From an uncultured Bacteroidales bacterium (GTDB lineage: Bacteria > Bacteroidota > Bacteroidia > Bacteroidales > Bacteroidaceae), in assembly GCA_902760315.1 (NCBI GenBank), contig CACWFV010000016.1:1-64000 (forward strand): DNA of 64,000 nt, in the 5' to 3' direction. Positions 8,222-18,316 of this stretch are shown here, piece by piece. Numbering within the stretch: the stretch's first letter is position 1; each line of letters opens with the position of its first letter. A program made the position numbers and the translations under genes. The notes under the pieces were generated by a model. It was not told the origin of the DNA. It did not search any database and saw only the letters and a program-made list of their open reading frames with translations.

Positions 8222-11200
8222 ATGAGAAAAAAGATGTTATTCTCTATGATGCTGATGGCAGGTATCACAGGCGGCTTCTTGGCTGCTCCTACCCAGGCTA
8301 TGGCATCAGTGACACAATCGAAGACCATAAAAGTCAGTGGTCAGGTTGTGGATCAGGACGGACAGCCCCTCATCGGTGCTACTGTCAAGGTAAAGAACGC
8401 TAAGCTCGGCGTGGTGACCGATTTCGACGGTAACTTCACCATCGACGTGGCTTCTGACGGCGTTCTTGTTGTCAGCTATGTGGGTTATAAAGACCGCGAA
8501 ATTGCTGTTCGTGGCCGTGCAACCCTTGAGCCAATCCAGTTGGCTGACGACACCAACGTGCTGGAGCAGGTGGTCGTCGTCGGTTACGGTACGCAGAAGA
8601 AGGCCGACCTGACCGGTTCTGTGTCTATCGTCAACGCTGATGAGTTGAAGCGCGTTTCCCACTCCAACATTTCAAGCATGCTGGAAGGTAAAGTGGCCGG
8701 TGTGCAGATTACCTCTGACGGTCAGCCTGGTGCCGACCCCTCTGTCCGCATTCGTGGTATCGGTTCTTTCGGTAACACCGCACCACTTTATGTAGTTGAC
8801 GGTGTGCCCATGGGTACTAACATTCGCGACTTCTCTCCTAACGATATTGAGACCATCCAGGTGCTGAAGGATGCATCAGCAGGTGCCATCTACGGTTCTC
8901 GTGCTGCTAACGGTGTGGTTATCATCACCACCAAGAACGGTAAGAAAGACCAGCCCCTGCACGTTGATTATAAGGGTTACTTCGGTATTGATAAGATTTC
9001 CAGCGACGTTTACGACGTGATGAATGCCAGCCAGTACAGCCAGTATCTGGGTCAGGCTTCTCTCAATTCCGGCACGCCGCTGGCCGGTGGTTACAGCCTC
9101 AATCCCGAAACCAACAGATATCAGTTCCAGGACAATACGGACACTGACTGGTTTAAAGAGGTATTCAAGACCGGTACTCGTCAGAACCACAACATCAATC
9201 TCAGCGGTGGTTCTGCACACAGTACATATAATATAGGTCTGGACTACTTCCAGCAGAAAGGTACCCTGGAAGGTGCCGGTCCTAACTATGAGCGTTTCAC
9301 TGCCCGCGTGAACAACACGATGGAGACCAAGTTCATCAACTTCCGTACCAGCCTCGTCTATTCACATTCTAACCAGGATGGTATGGGTCTGTCAAATGCC
9401 TCTGAGTATGTACAGGGTCTGTATGGCGACGTCACCAACGTGCTGCGCGGCACACTGCTGATGCAGCCTACCATCAAGGCTTACGACCCCAGCACATGGG
9501 TGCTTGACGGTAAGGTGGGTTCAGCCAGCAGCTTCAACTACGACGCTTACGGCTATGGTGTCTATTACGACACTGTTCATGGTGATATCTCCGCTTCTAA
9601 CCCCTTGCTGGTCAACAACCTGCTGACTCGTAATACGCTGGTCGACCGCGTCGTTGCCACCGGTTCTGCTGACGTCGACCTGCTGAAGATGATTGGTCTG
9701 GAGTCAAAGAACCACAAGCTGACCTATAAGCTGAACCTTTCTTACAGCAAGACTCACGCTACCGACAAGACTTGGGTATCAGCCTGGATTCAGTCCAACC
9801 GTGTATACCTGGACAAGTCTAACGAGAAGCTGACCAAGGGCACTCGCGAGTATTCAGAGTTCCTGGCCGAGAACACGCTGACCTACGACGGCACCATCGG
9901 CAAGCACCACATCAACCTCTTGGGTGGTATCACTTATCAGGAGAATCACACCAACAACATCACTGCTTGGGGTGTCAACTTCTCGGAGCCCTACTTCCTG
10001 CAGGTGCAGAACGGTGCTGAGACCTTCTCAGATTCTTATGAGGACAAGACCACGATGGCTTCTTTCCTGGGTCGTCTGAATTACGATTACGATGGCAAGT
10101 ACCTCCTGTCAATAGTTGTTCGTCGTGACGGCAGCTCACTGCTGACCAAGTCAATCCGTTGGGACACCTTCCCCTCATTCTCTATCGGTTGGCGTTTCGA
10201 CAAGGAGAAGTTCTTCCCCATCAGCCACGACATTGTTAATATGTTCAAGATCCGCGCCAGCTATGGTGAACTGGGTAACGTGATGGCAGTTGCTCCTTAC
10301 GCTAACCTGGCTACGCTGGCTCGTAACAACATGACCTACTCATTCGGCAACAACCCTGTTACCGGTTCGGCTATCTCTAACTTCACCAATGAGCTCATTG
10401 CTTGGGAGAAGAAGAAGACCACCAACGTCGGTATCGACCTGGCCATGTTCAACAACCGCTTGGAGTTCACCGCCGAGTGGTATAAGAACAAGTCTGAGGA
10501 ACTGCACTACGGTGTTCCCGTTCCCGCCAACGCCGGTGTTGCCAACACGTCTGTCACCATGAATGCCGCCTCTATGGAGAACAGCGGTTTCGAGTTCTCA
10601 GCAACCTATCGTAACAACGACCACCCCTTCAAGTGGCAAGTCGCTGCCAACCTGAGCACCCTGAAGAACAAGGTGACCTCTCTCGGTTTCGGCACAGAGC
10701 GTTACATCGCCGGTGCTTACATCACTGAGGTAGGCGAGGAAGTCGGTAAGTTCTACGGTTGGGACTACCAGGGCATCATCCGCACCATGGACCAGCTGAA
10801 CGCATTGAACGAGGCCGGTCGCCAGACTCACAACGCAGCTGAGATGGCTAAGCAGGAAGCTGACCCCACCTACGTTCCTGACATCGTTGCCGAGGGCAAC
10901 TGGACTTATCAGCAGGGTGCCAACGTCGGTGACTGCTACTATCGTGACGCCAACGGCGACGGTAAGATTGACACCGAAGACCAGATTGTGCTGGGCAGCG
11001 GTATGCCAAAGATTAACTTCGGTATCAGCGCCCGCTTCGAGTACAAGAACTTCGACCTGGCCATTTCTACCTATGGTGCATTGAACTATCACGTTTCTGA
11101 TGACATCTACAACAGCCTGAACTCTTGCTACGGTCCTGGCAACAAGGACGTTGACATTCTCAGCGCTAACCAGTGGTCTGAGGATGGCTCTACCTATCTC

Positions 11201-11515
11201 TCTGACGTTCCCCGTACCTATTATGCTAACAACGCACCGTTGGCATGGAACGACCTGTTCAGCGACCGCAAGATCCAGAACGCCGCTTACTGGAAGATTG
11301 CCAACGTCGAGTTGGGCTACAACTTCCCCGACAAGTGGTTCAAGGGCGTGGTTACTGGCGTACGTGCTTACGTATCGGCTCAGAACCTCTACACCTTCAC
11401 CAAGTACAAGGGTTACAATGTCGACTATGCCGGTGGCACATTCACGCCGGGTTACAACTTCTGTTCGTTCCCCAGCGCACGCAGCTTCATGGCAGGTATC
11501 CTCTTGTCGTTCTAA
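8222..11515 (+). CDS. SusC/RagA-family TonB-dependent outer-membrane transporter
   Basis: 1097 residues. A signal peptide is followed by a carboxypeptidase-regulatory-like domain (about 38-115: VSGQVVDQDGQPLIGATV, SYVGYKDREI), the SusC signature VVVGYGTQKKADLTGSVS, a plug domain (about 120-240: SNISSMLEGKVAGVQI, IRGIGSFGNTAPLYVVDGVP), and a long beta-barrel ending in phenylalanine (MAGILLSF). It imports oligosaccharides captured by the adjacent SusD, with energy from TonB. Codon use is strongly biased (GGT, GCT, AAC), as expected for a highly expressed gene. The neighbouring GH43 genes suggest arabino-oligosaccharides as cargo; that is inferred from context. SusD starts 9-42 nt downstream. 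Confidence 0.95.
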   Translation: MRKKMLFSMMLMAGITGGFLAAPTQAMASVTQSKTIKVSGQVVDQDGQPLIGATVKVKNAKLGVVTDFDGNFTIDVASDGVLVVSYVGYKDREIAVRGRATLEPIQLADDTNVLEQVVVVGYGTQKKADLTGSVSIVNADELKRVSHSNISSMLEGKVAGVQITSDGQPGADPSVRIRGIGSFGNTAPLYVVDGVPMGTNIRDFSPNDIETIQVLKDASAGAIYGSRAANGVVIITTKNGKKDQPLHVDYKGYFGIDKISSDVYDVMNASQYSQYLGQASLNSGTPLAGGYSLNPETNRYQFQDNTDTDWFKEVFKTGTRQNHNINLSGGSAHSTYNIGLDYFQQKGTLEGAGPNYERFTARVNNTMETKFINFRTSLVYSHSNQDGMGLSNASEYVQGLYGDVTNVLRGTLLMQPTIKAYDPSTWVLDGKVGSASSFNYDAYGYGVYYDTVHGDISASNPLLVNNLLTRNTLVDRVVATGSADVDLLKMIGLESKNHKLTYKLNLSYSKTHATDKTWVSAWIQSNRVYLDKSNEKLTKGTREYSEFLAENTLTYDGTIGKHHINLLGGITYQENHTNNITAWGVNFSEPYFLQVQNGAETFSDSYEDKTTMASFLGRLNYDYDGKYLLSIVVRRDGSSLLTKSIRWDTFPSFSIGWRFDKEKFFPISHDIVNMFKIRASYGELGNVMAVAPYANLATLARNNMTYSFGNNPVTGSAISNFTNELIAWEKKKTTNVGIDLAMFNNRLEFTAEWYKNKSEELHYGVPVPANAGVANTSVTMNAASMENSGFEFSATYRNNDHPFKWQVAANLSTLKNKVTSLGFGTERYIAGAYITEVGEEVGKFYGWDYQGIIRTMDQLNALNEAGRQTHNAAEMAKQEADPTYVPDIVAEGNWTYQQGANVGDCYYRDANGDGKIDTEDQIVLGSGMPKINFGISARFEYKNFDLAISTYGALNYHVSDDIYNSLNSCYGPGNKDVDILSANQWSEDGSTYLSDVPRTYYANNAPLAWNDLFSDRKIQNAAYWKIANVELGYNFPDKWFKGVVTGVRAYVSAQNLYTFTKYKGYNVDYAGGTFTPGYNFCSFPSARSFMAGILLSF

Positions 11516-11557
11516 TAGTTAGAGATGAAAAGTTCAAAACTTAAGCAATTACAGAAT

Positions 11558-13366
11558 ATGAAACTATATAAAATTTCACTTGCCCTATTATTGGGCGTAG
11601 GCATTGCCACTTCGTGCAGCGACAAACTGGACGTCAGCAATCCTAACCGTCAGACTTCTGAGACTTTTGGTAACACTCCCGAAGATTTGGAAGAATGTGT
11701 CATTGCCTGCTATAACCACATCCGAATGGAAGGAACCTACGCTCGTGTAGGCTATAATATCGATGTTACCCGCGGCGATGAAGTTTGGAACTCCTCGCAG
11801 GTCTGGTACATGCCCTTCGACGACATGAATAACGCCGTCACCGACGAAATCGGTCAGTGGTCTTGGCGTGACTGGTATTATACCATCAACGTTTGTAACT
11901 TCATACTCTCACGTACAGCCGATGTCACTGCTGACAGTGGTAACGAAAAGCTGCAGTACATCAAGGGTCAGGCCCTCTTCATTCGCGGTCTGGCATACTA
12001 CAACCTCGCCGGCTACTATCAGAATCCTGCCCTCATCACCGATTATGAGCAGTATTCAACGCTGGACGGTCTTTATGCCTCTAACGTAAGTGAGGGCGAC
12101 GCTGACGGCAATGCACAGTACGACCGCGTACTCGACCAGGTCGAGGCTGACTTCAGCGAGGCCATGACCCTGCTGCCCAACAAGACCATCGGTGGCGAGT
12201 GGGCTAAGGGCCGTGCTACCGCTGGTGCTGCTGCAGGCTACTATGCCCGTACGCTGATGATGCGCCACAAGTTCAATGACGCCCTGGCTGTCCTCAAGGA
12301 CATTATGAGCGTTGCTGACGGTGGTAATGAAAAGTATGGCACCTACAAGTTGATGGCTAACTACGGCGACAACTTCCGTGAGGGCAGTGCCTATGAGAAC
12401 AACGACGAGAGCCTCTTCGAGGTTCAGTTCCTGGACTACGGCACACAGGGCGTTGACGACGAGTGGACTCCCGTGAACACCAGTCCTAACGCTACACAGG
12501 GTCACGCCATTGAGAGTAACTACGGTCCTGGCGACTGCGGTGGATGGGCTGACCTCTCCGCTTCTCCCTGGCTCTACAACCTCTTCAAGGCCGAGCGCAC
12601 CACGACCGGTAGCCTTGACCCACGCCTTTACTGGACCATCGGTACCTACGAGGCTGACTGGGATGGTTTCGAGTATGGCAATGTCGCTTACACGACTCAG
12701 CTGACAGCCGGCAGCTATCTGGTGACCAACAATGGTTACGGTGGTCTGCCTATTGCCAAGAACACCAACCTGCGCACTGGTATCTACGACAAGGTCGTCA
12801 CTGGTCTGCACTGCGGTATCAACCTGCGCATGATGCGCTATTCTGACGTGCTGCTGCGCGCCGCTGAGTGCGAGAACGAGATTAGCGGACCTACCGCTCA
12901 GGCTATCGAGTGGATCAACATCGTACGTCGTCGTGCCGGTCTGAAGGACCTCCAGCTGGCCAACTTCAACACCGCCGACAAGCTGTTCGAGCAGATTGCC
13001 AACGTGGAGCGTCCTAAGGAGTTCGGTTGCGAGTTTGGTCGTGGCTTCGACCTGCTGCGCTGGGGCTTCTACTACAGCGCCGACCGTATGCAGCAGCTGA
13101 AGCAGCACGGCTCTTTCAACTTCTGGACCAAGGCTGACTATGAGAACGGTACCGTTACTTATACTCCGAAAGACCCCGTTACCTACGGACAGTGCAGCAA
13201 GTGCTCATACGACACCTATGTTGACGGCCATGAGTTCCTGCCCATCTATCAGGGTACGCTCAACGACAACCCCAACCTCGTTGGTAACTCTGCCAACAAG
13301 AGCGCCAGCAACGCCAGCTACTTCAGCGGCAAGGGTTGGACTGTACGCCCTGTAGTGAACCTTTAA
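11558..13366 (+). CDS. SusD/RagB-family surface glycan-binding lipoprotein
   Basis: About 602 residues from MKLYKISLALLLGVGIATSC, chosen because it gives a normal lipoprotein signal with Cys at position 20. An in-frame ATG at 11525 would add 11 residues and is the alternative. The family signature is clear: helical TPR-like repeats (FIRGLAYYNLAGYYQNPA) and the C-terminal end (NIVRRRAGLKDLQLANFNTADKLFEQIANVERPKEFGCEFGRGFDLLRWG) where SusD proteins have the NxxRxRAG and ERxxExxxEGxRxxDLxRW motifs. It caps the SusC barrel and binds the oligosaccharide to be imported. Confidence 0.95.
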   Translation: MKLYKISLALLLGVGIATSCSDKLDVSNPNRQTSETFGNTPEDLEECVIACYNHIRMEGTYARVGYNIDVTRGDEVWNSSQVWYMPFDDMNNAVTDEIGQWSWRDWYYTINVCNFILSRTADVTADSGNEKLQYIKGQALFIRGLAYYNLAGYYQNPALITDYEQYSTLDGLYASNVSEGDADGNAQYDRVLDQVEADFSEAMTLLPNKTIGGEWAKGRATAGAAAGYYARTLMMRHKFNDALAVLKDIMSVADGGNEKYGTYKLMANYGDNFREGSAYENNDESLFEVQFLDYGTQGVDDEWTPVNTSPNATQGHAIESNYGPGDCGGWADLSASPWLYNLFKAERTTTGSLDPRLYWTIGTYEADWDGFEYGNVAYTTQLTAGSYLVTNNGYGGLPIAKNTNLRTGIYDKVVTGLHCGINLRMMRYSDVLLRAAECENEISGPTAQAIEWINIVRRRAGLKDLQLANFNTADKLFEQIANVERPKEFGCEFGRGFDLLRWGFYYSADRMQQLKQHGSFNFWTKADYENGTVTYTPKDPVTYGQCSKCSYDTYVDGHEFLPIYQGTLNDNPNLVGNSANKSASNASYFSGKGWTVRPVVNL

Positions 13367-13399
13367 GACGACATGTTTAAACATTAAAGACGAAAGATT

Positions 13400-15325
13400 A
13401 TGAAATTCAAGAAAATATCAACAATAGCATGTTCCTTTGCGCTTGGCGTCTTTGCCATGACAAGCTGTGAGGGCAGCGACATGTATTCAATCGGCTCTCC
13501 TGACTGGCTCGCTGACAGCATCGCGGCTGCCAAAGGTGCCGGTGGTGGCGAAGAGGAAGAACTCATCGGCATGCAGGAAGACGTCTACACCGTTGGCGCT
13601 ACCGACTTCTCTACCGGCTGGTGGTCTCAGTTCTCTAAGTACTATCAGATTCCTGATGGTGCCAAGTTCAACGTCGTGTTCAACCTGAGCATCAATCCCA
13701 ATGCTTCGAACACCTACAAGAACTTCGCCATGATTATCTCTAACGATGTTGACCGTGGCGGTGCAGGTTATGCTGAGTACGGAGCCATCCGTTTCGACAA
13801 CCAGCCCTCTGGTAACTCTGAGTGGGGCGACTACATTGACCGTTCTAAGGTGAACAGCACGCTGACCTTCAACACCGATACCGATACCGGTGTCGACAAG
13901 CTGGGCGGCCGCGTCGTGGTCACCATCGACCGCACTAATCCCGACGACTTTATCGTCAAGATGACCAACGGAACCGTCACCAAGACTTATGTCCAGGGTA
14001 CCGGTCTGTCGCCTCTGAATCCCGACGGCACCAACAGCCCCATCCGTGTATTCTTCGTTCCTGAGGGCTCGTACCTCAACTTCCTGCAGGCTAACATCGA
14101 GCCTATCGGCGGTTACACCTCTGCTGAGGACAAGGAACCATTATCTATGACGCTGAAGGGTGCTCCCAAGAAGGTGCTGCAGGGCGCTACCATTGAGGAA
14201 GCCTTCGCTAATGTCACTGCTACTGTTCAGTTCGAACAAGAGGTTTCTAAGGACGTGACCGCTGCTGACCTGACCTTCCAGACAGTTCCTGATATGAACA
14301 CATTAGGTACGAAGACGCTGGTTGCTGTCTACAACAAGACCTACAAGGGCGAGGGTGCAGCAAAGCCCGTTATCGCAAGTGTTCAGTTTGAGGTTGTAGA
14401 CAAGATGTTCACCAGCGTTGGTGCCACGGACAACTCAACACCCTTCTGGGGCGCTCACTCTGACAATATCAAGGTTGGTCCTAAGGAGACCTTCGTCTCA
14501 ACATTCACCAACTACACCAGCGGTGCTAATAACTGGAACAATTTCTGTGTAGTGCTCTGCTCTGCCGACGGTGCTACCGAGTATGCCGTGGTACGTGCCG
14601 ACAACTATGGTTGGGGCAATGGCTACGCTGCCTGCACACCTGTATGTGACAATGGCGGCGACTGGGCTACATGGCTGAAGGCCATGGATGGAGCAAAGGT
14701 GACTGCCTATATTACCAACAATGGTAATGGTACTGCTGACGTCAAGTGCGTCATTATTGGTAGTGATGGAAAGACCTATAAACAGGAGTACAATGGCATC
14801 AACACTGTCGATCCCAACAATTGCTACTTCAACCTGACTGTTGACAACAGCCACATCGAGTTCGACACAGTGATTGGTGAAGAGAACAACTCAACCGCCT
14901 TCTGGGGTGCTCACTCTCAGGATATTAACGTTCCTGTGGGCAAGACGGTCACTCAGCGCTTCCGCAACTACACCACTGGTGCCAACAACTGGAACAACTT
15001 CTGCGTAGTTCTGACCCGCGAAGACAACACTGAGTACGCTGTTGTCCGTGCCGACAACTTTGGTTGGGGTGCCAGCTACGATGGCAATGCCAGCCTGGAA
15101 CTCAGTGGCGGACAGGCCGACTGGGGGGCATGGCTCGCTGCAATGGACGATGCCCTGGTTACCGTCTCCACGACTAACAAGGGTGGTTCTGTAGACGTTG
15201 ACATCGTGATGAAGGGTAACAACGGCGTGGAATACAAGCAGTATTATCACAACATTACGCCTACCGACGGCGACAATGTTCGTATGCGCTTCACCGTCGA
15301 CGGCTGCCACCTCGTCTTCGAGTAA
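13400..15325 (+). CDS. Surface lipoprotein with three related jelly-roll-like modules
   Basis: 641 residues. The lipoprotein signal ends in FAMTSC. The body contains three modules that share sequence with one another: about 64-237 (VGATDFSTGWWSQFSKYYQI), 339-490 (VGATDNSTPFWGAHSDNIKV) and 492-641 (EENNSTAFWGAHSQDINV). Modules 2 and 3 are nearly parallel, each with GANNWNNFCVVL, EYAVVRADN(Y/F)GWG and a WLxAMD segment. Residues about 247-335 form a separate Ig-like stretch. The place right after susC-susD is where SusE/SusF-type surface glycan-binding proteins sit, so sugar binding is the likely role. I do not recognise a named CBM family. It is followed by a strong terminator. Confidence 0.75.
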   Translation: MKFKKISTIACSFALGVFAMTSCEGSDMYSIGSPDWLADSIAAAKGAGGGEEEELIGMQEDVYTVGATDFSTGWWSQFSKYYQIPDGAKFNVVFNLSINPNASNTYKNFAMIISNDVDRGGAGYAEYGAIRFDNQPSGNSEWGDYIDRSKVNSTLTFNTDTDTGVDKLGGRVVVTIDRTNPDDFIVKMTNGTVTKTYVQGTGLSPLNPDGTNSPIRVFFVPEGSYLNFLQANIEPIGGYTSAEDKEPLSMTLKGAPKKVLQGATIEEAFANVTATVQFEQEVSKDVTAADLTFQTVPDMNTLGTKTLVAVYNKTYKGEGAAKPVIASVQFEVVDKMFTSVGATDNSTPFWGAHSDNIKVGPKETFVSTFTNYTSGANNWNNFCVVLCSADGATEYAVVRADNYGWGNGYAACTPVCDNGGDWATWLKAMDGAKVTAYITNNGNGTADVKCVIIGSDGKTYKQEYNGINTVDPNNCYFNLTVDNSHIEFDTVIGEENNSTAFWGAHSQDINVPVGKTVTQRFRNYTTGANNWNNFCVVLTREDNTEYAVVRADNFGWGASYDGNASLELSGGQADWGAWLAAMDDALVTVSTTNKGGSVDVDIVMKGNNGVEYKQYYHNITPTDGDNVRMRFTVDGCHLVFE

Positions 15326-15338
15326 TCGGCAGAGTATA

Positions 15339-15382
15339 TAAAGAGCAAGGAAATCTGCAGTGGATTTCCTTGCTCTTTTCTT
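15339..15382 (+). terminator. Terminator after the binding-protein gene
   Basis: A 15-bp stem (AAGAGCAAGGAAATC with its complement) with a 7-nt loop runs into TTTTCTTT. It separates the susC/susD/binding-protein operon from the GH43 genes, whose own promoter begins at its last bases. Confidence 0.9.
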
Positions 15383-15411
15383 TGACGATTCATAAATAAA
15401 TGCTATCTTTG
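15381..15411 (+). promoter_or_regulatory. Promoter of the GH43 gene group
   Basis: TTTG at 15381-15384, 19 nt, TATCTTTG at 15404-15411. The -33 box overlaps the tail of the preceding terminator. The first ATG is 38 nt downstream. Confidence 0.75.
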
Positions 15412-15448
15412 CAGAAGAAATGATAGTAACACTAAACCTAATAAAGCA

Positions 15449-17245
15449 ATGAACAAGAAAAACAAGATGATTGTAGGGCTGTCGTGCCTGCTGGCAGCAG
15501 CACTGGTGCTCACCTCTTGCGGTGGCAGCGACGATCCCGTCGAAGACCCCGCACCGAAGCCCAACCCTACCACACCTACCACTGACCCGACCACTCCTAC
15601 CGACTCTGACGACGACATCGTCGACATTGGTTCGCCCAGCGACCTCAGGCACGTCAGCGTCCATGACCCCAGCGTGGTTTGGGAGCCTAATAAGAAGATG
15701 TACTATATCTTCGGTTCACACCGCGACAATGCCCGTTCAACGAACATGATGTCGTGGACCAAGTTTGCCAACTCATGGACCAACGGCAACGGCCAGGTGC
15801 CTTATAGCCAGGCCTTCTCTACACCCGCCACTAAGAAGGTGAAGAAGGGTGGAGTAGAGGTCGACTTCCCCGCCTTCGACGCCATAGCATGGGCGAAGCA
15901 TGGTAATGCCAACTACACTGTCGACGGCAATATGTGGGCACCCGACGTCATCTATAACACCAAGATGAACAAGTGGTGCATGTACATGAGCATCAATGGC
16001 GACTATTGGTACTCCAGCATCGTGCTGCTCACCTCCACCAACATCGAGGGTCCCTACCTCTATCAGGGTCCGGTGGTCATCAGCGGATTCAGCGGCTACA
16101 ACGATACGAGCAAATCGTTATACAAGGAGACCGACCTGGAACTGGCCATCGGCGCCCAAACCTCGCTGCCCAGTCGCTACAGTGTCAGCAACAGATGGGG
16201 CGAGCGCTATCCTAACTGCATAGACCCCTGCGTGTTCTACGATGAGACGGGCAAGCTCTGGATGTCGTATGGCTCTTGGAGCGGCGGCATCTACATGCTC
16301 GAACTTGACGAGGAAACCGGTCTGCGCGACTACGACGTCACTTATACCTTGACAGGCAGTGGCAACGGCATCACCGTCGACCCCTATTATGGCAAGAAGA
16401 TTGCCGGTGGCTACTACTCCTCTGGCGAGGCCAGCTACATCGAGTACATCGGTGGCTACTACTTCCTCTTCGTCACCAATGGCGGACTGGCTGCCGGCGG
16501 TGCTGCCAACGACTATAACAATGGTGGCTACCAGATGCGCGTCTTCCGTTCCAAGAACCCCGACGGTCCCTATATGGACGGCAAGAACAGCAACGCCCTC
16601 TATCCTTCTTATCTGCTCAACTTCGGCCCCAAGGAGAACGACGGCAACCGCGGCGTCAACATCTTCGGCGCCTATGCCGGATGGGGCAACCAGCTGCCTG
16701 CTGGCGGTACCAACGAGCATTCCGGCGAGCGCTCGCAGGGTCACAACTCCATCATTGCCGCTCCCGACGGACGCACCTATCTGGTCTATCATACCCGCTT
16801 CCAGAATTGGGGCGAGGGTCACCAGGTGCGTGTCCACCAGGTGTTCCAGAACGAGGAAGACTGGCTCGTGGCTGCTCCCTTCGAGTACACGGGCGAGGGT
16901 GTCAAGAGTGCCCACATCGCCAAGCGACAGCTCATTGCCACCGACAAGATTCCCGGCAAGTACAAGCTGCTCGTACATCCGTACAAACTCAACCACCTTA
17001 CAAAGGCCTACGCTACTCCGGTGGACATCCAGCTGAATGCTGATGGCACCATCACTGGCGATGAGACTGGCAAGTGGGAAATCACCGCTGGCACCTCCTA
17101 CATCCGCATCACCGTCGGTGGGCTGGAGTATAAGGGTGTCATGGTGGAGCAGACCCTCGAACCTCAGAATACCAAGGCGCCCAGCTTCAGCTGCTTGCGC
17201 AGCGCTACGGGTGTCACCATCTGGGGCTATAAGTACTCAGAATAA
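15449..17245 (+). CDS. GH43 endo-alpha-1,5-L-arabinanase, lipoprotein
   Basis: 598 residues. The lipoprotein signal ends LVLTSC (Cys24), followed by a Pro/Thr/Asp linker (about 28-56) that would hold the enzyme off the outer membrane. The GH43 five-bladed propeller follows. The catalytic base is seen as VHDPSVV (D73), the pKa-modulating Asp as NCIDPCVF (about 255), and the acid Glu in SSGEASYIEY (about 329). WAPDVIYN and GSWSGGIYMLEL are typical of the arabinanase branch of GH43. The C-terminal part after about 480 looks like the small beta domain often attached to these arabinanases. Being surface-bound, it would cut arabinan outside the cell for SusC/D. Two further GH43 genes follow closely, indicating one transcript. 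Confidence 0.85.
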   Translation: MNKKNKMIVGLSCLLAAALVLTSCGGSDDPVEDPAPKPNPTTPTTDPTTPTDSDDDIVDIGSPSDLRHVSVHDPSVVWEPNKKMYYIFGSHRDNARSTNMMSWTKFANSWTNGNGQVPYSQAFSTPATKKVKKGGVEVDFPAFDAIAWAKHGNANYTVDGNMWAPDVIYNTKMNKWCMYMSINGDYWYSSIVLLTSTNIEGPYLYQGPVVISGFSGYNDTSKSLYKETDLELAIGAQTSLPSRYSVSNRWGERYPNCIDPCVFYDETGKLWMSYGSWSGGIYMLELDEETGLRDYDVTYTLTGSGNGITVDPYYGKKIAGGYYSSGEASYIEYIGGYYFLFVTNGGLAAGGAANDYNNGGYQMRVFRSKNPDGPYMDGKNSNALYPSYLLNFGPKENDGNRGVNIFGAYAGWGNQLPAGGTNEHSGERSQGHNSIIAAPDGRTYLVYHTRFQNWGEGHQVRVHQVFQNEEDWLVAAPFEYTGEGVKSAHIAKRQLIATDKIPGKYKLLVHPYKLNHLTKAYATPVDIQLNADGTITGDETGKWEITAGTSYIRITVGGLEYKGVMVEQTLEPQNTKAPSFSCLRSATGVTIWGYKYSE

Positions 17246-17262
17246 TACTTACTGAAGTTTCT

Positions 17263-18282
17263 ATGAAGCAACTCCTTATCTTGTTGAGCTGCGTGGTGGC
17301 AGCCCTGTCTGCCACCGCACAGCCCAATCACCATCGTCGTGTGCCCTTTACCACCAGCACACCCATGGTCCACGACCCTGTCATGGCCTATGAGGACAGC
17401 ACCTACCACATCTTTACCACCGGTATGGGCATTCAGCACCTCACCTCCCGTGACCGCCAGCAGTGGACCGTCAGTCCAGCCCCCCTGATGACTGTCATGC
17501 CTCAGTGGACGCGCGACTCCGTGCCCGGTTTCCAGCATCATGTCTGGGCACCCGACGTCATCCAGTGGCACGGCCGTTGGTGGCTCGCCTACAGCTGCTC
17601 CACCTTTGGTAAGAACGGCTCCGCCATCGGACTGCTCACTGCCCGCTCGCTCTCTGCTCCCGTGTGGAACGACGAGGGCTGCATCGTCACTTCTCGCGAG
17701 AAGCGTGACCAGTGGAACGCCATCGACCCCTGCTTCGTCATCGACGACAACGACCAGCCTTGGCTCACCTGGGGCTCCTTCTGGGACGGCATCCAGCTGG
17801 TACGTCTCGACACGACCATGCACATTGCCCCCGGTCAGCAGTCCCGCACCATAGCCCGCCGCTATGCTCCCAACTGCAAGAACCAGGCGCCCAACCCCAC
17901 GTCCAAGTTTGCCGGCACCAACGCTATCGAGGCTCCTTTTATCTATAAGCATGGTGGCTGGTACTACCTCTTCGTGTCGTGGGACTATTGTTGCCGCGGT
18001 TCCAAGAGCAACTACCGTGTAGCCGTGGGCCGCTCGCGCACCGTCGATGGTCCCTATCTCGACCGTGACGGCGTCGACATGCGAGAGGGTGGGGGGACGC
18101 TCTTTCTGGAGGGCGACAAACAGCAGTTCGAGGCTGCCGGCCATTGCGCCGCTTACACCATCAATGGACAGGACATCTTCATCTGCCATGGCTACAGCAT
18201 TGCCCACAAGGGTGCCAGCATCCTCATCCAGCGGCCCATCAGCTGGACCAGCGACGGGTGGCCTGTACTAAGTGAAAAGTGA
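17263..18282 (+). CDS. GH43 arabinan endo-1,5-alpha-L-arabinosidase, periplasmic
   Basis: 339 residues with an ordinary signal peptide (MKQLLILLSCVVAALSATAQ), so it is probably periplasmic. It is a single-domain GH43 with the catalytic triad visible: VHDPVM (D38), AIDPCFV (D155) and NAIEAPFI (E223). HHVWAPDVI, LTWGSFWDGIQLV and the C-terminal GHCAAYTINGQDIFICHGY match the compact endo-arabinanase type of GH43 (about 330 residues). It would shorten arabino-oligosaccharides after import. It begins 17 bp after the preceding GH43 and is followed 34 bp later by a third. Confidence 0.87.
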   Translation: MKQLLILLSCVVAALSATAQPNHHRRVPFTTSTPMVHDPVMAYEDSTYHIFTTGMGIQHLTSRDRQQWTVSPAPLMTVMPQWTRDSVPGFQHHVWAPDVIQWHGRWWLAYSCSTFGKNGSAIGLLTARSLSAPVWNDEGCIVTSREKRDQWNAIDPCFVIDDNDQPWLTWGSFWDGIQLVRLDTTMHIAPGQQSRTIARRYAPNCKNQAPNPTSKFAGTNAIEAPFIYKHGGWYYLFVSWDYCCRGSKSNYRVAVGRSRTVDGPYLDRDGVDMREGGGTLFLEGDKQQFEAAGHCAAYTINGQDIFICHGYSIAHKGASILIQRPISWTSDGWPVLSEK

Positions 18283-18316
18283 AGCGTTTAAAGTTTAGAG
18301 TTTACTACCCAACAAC

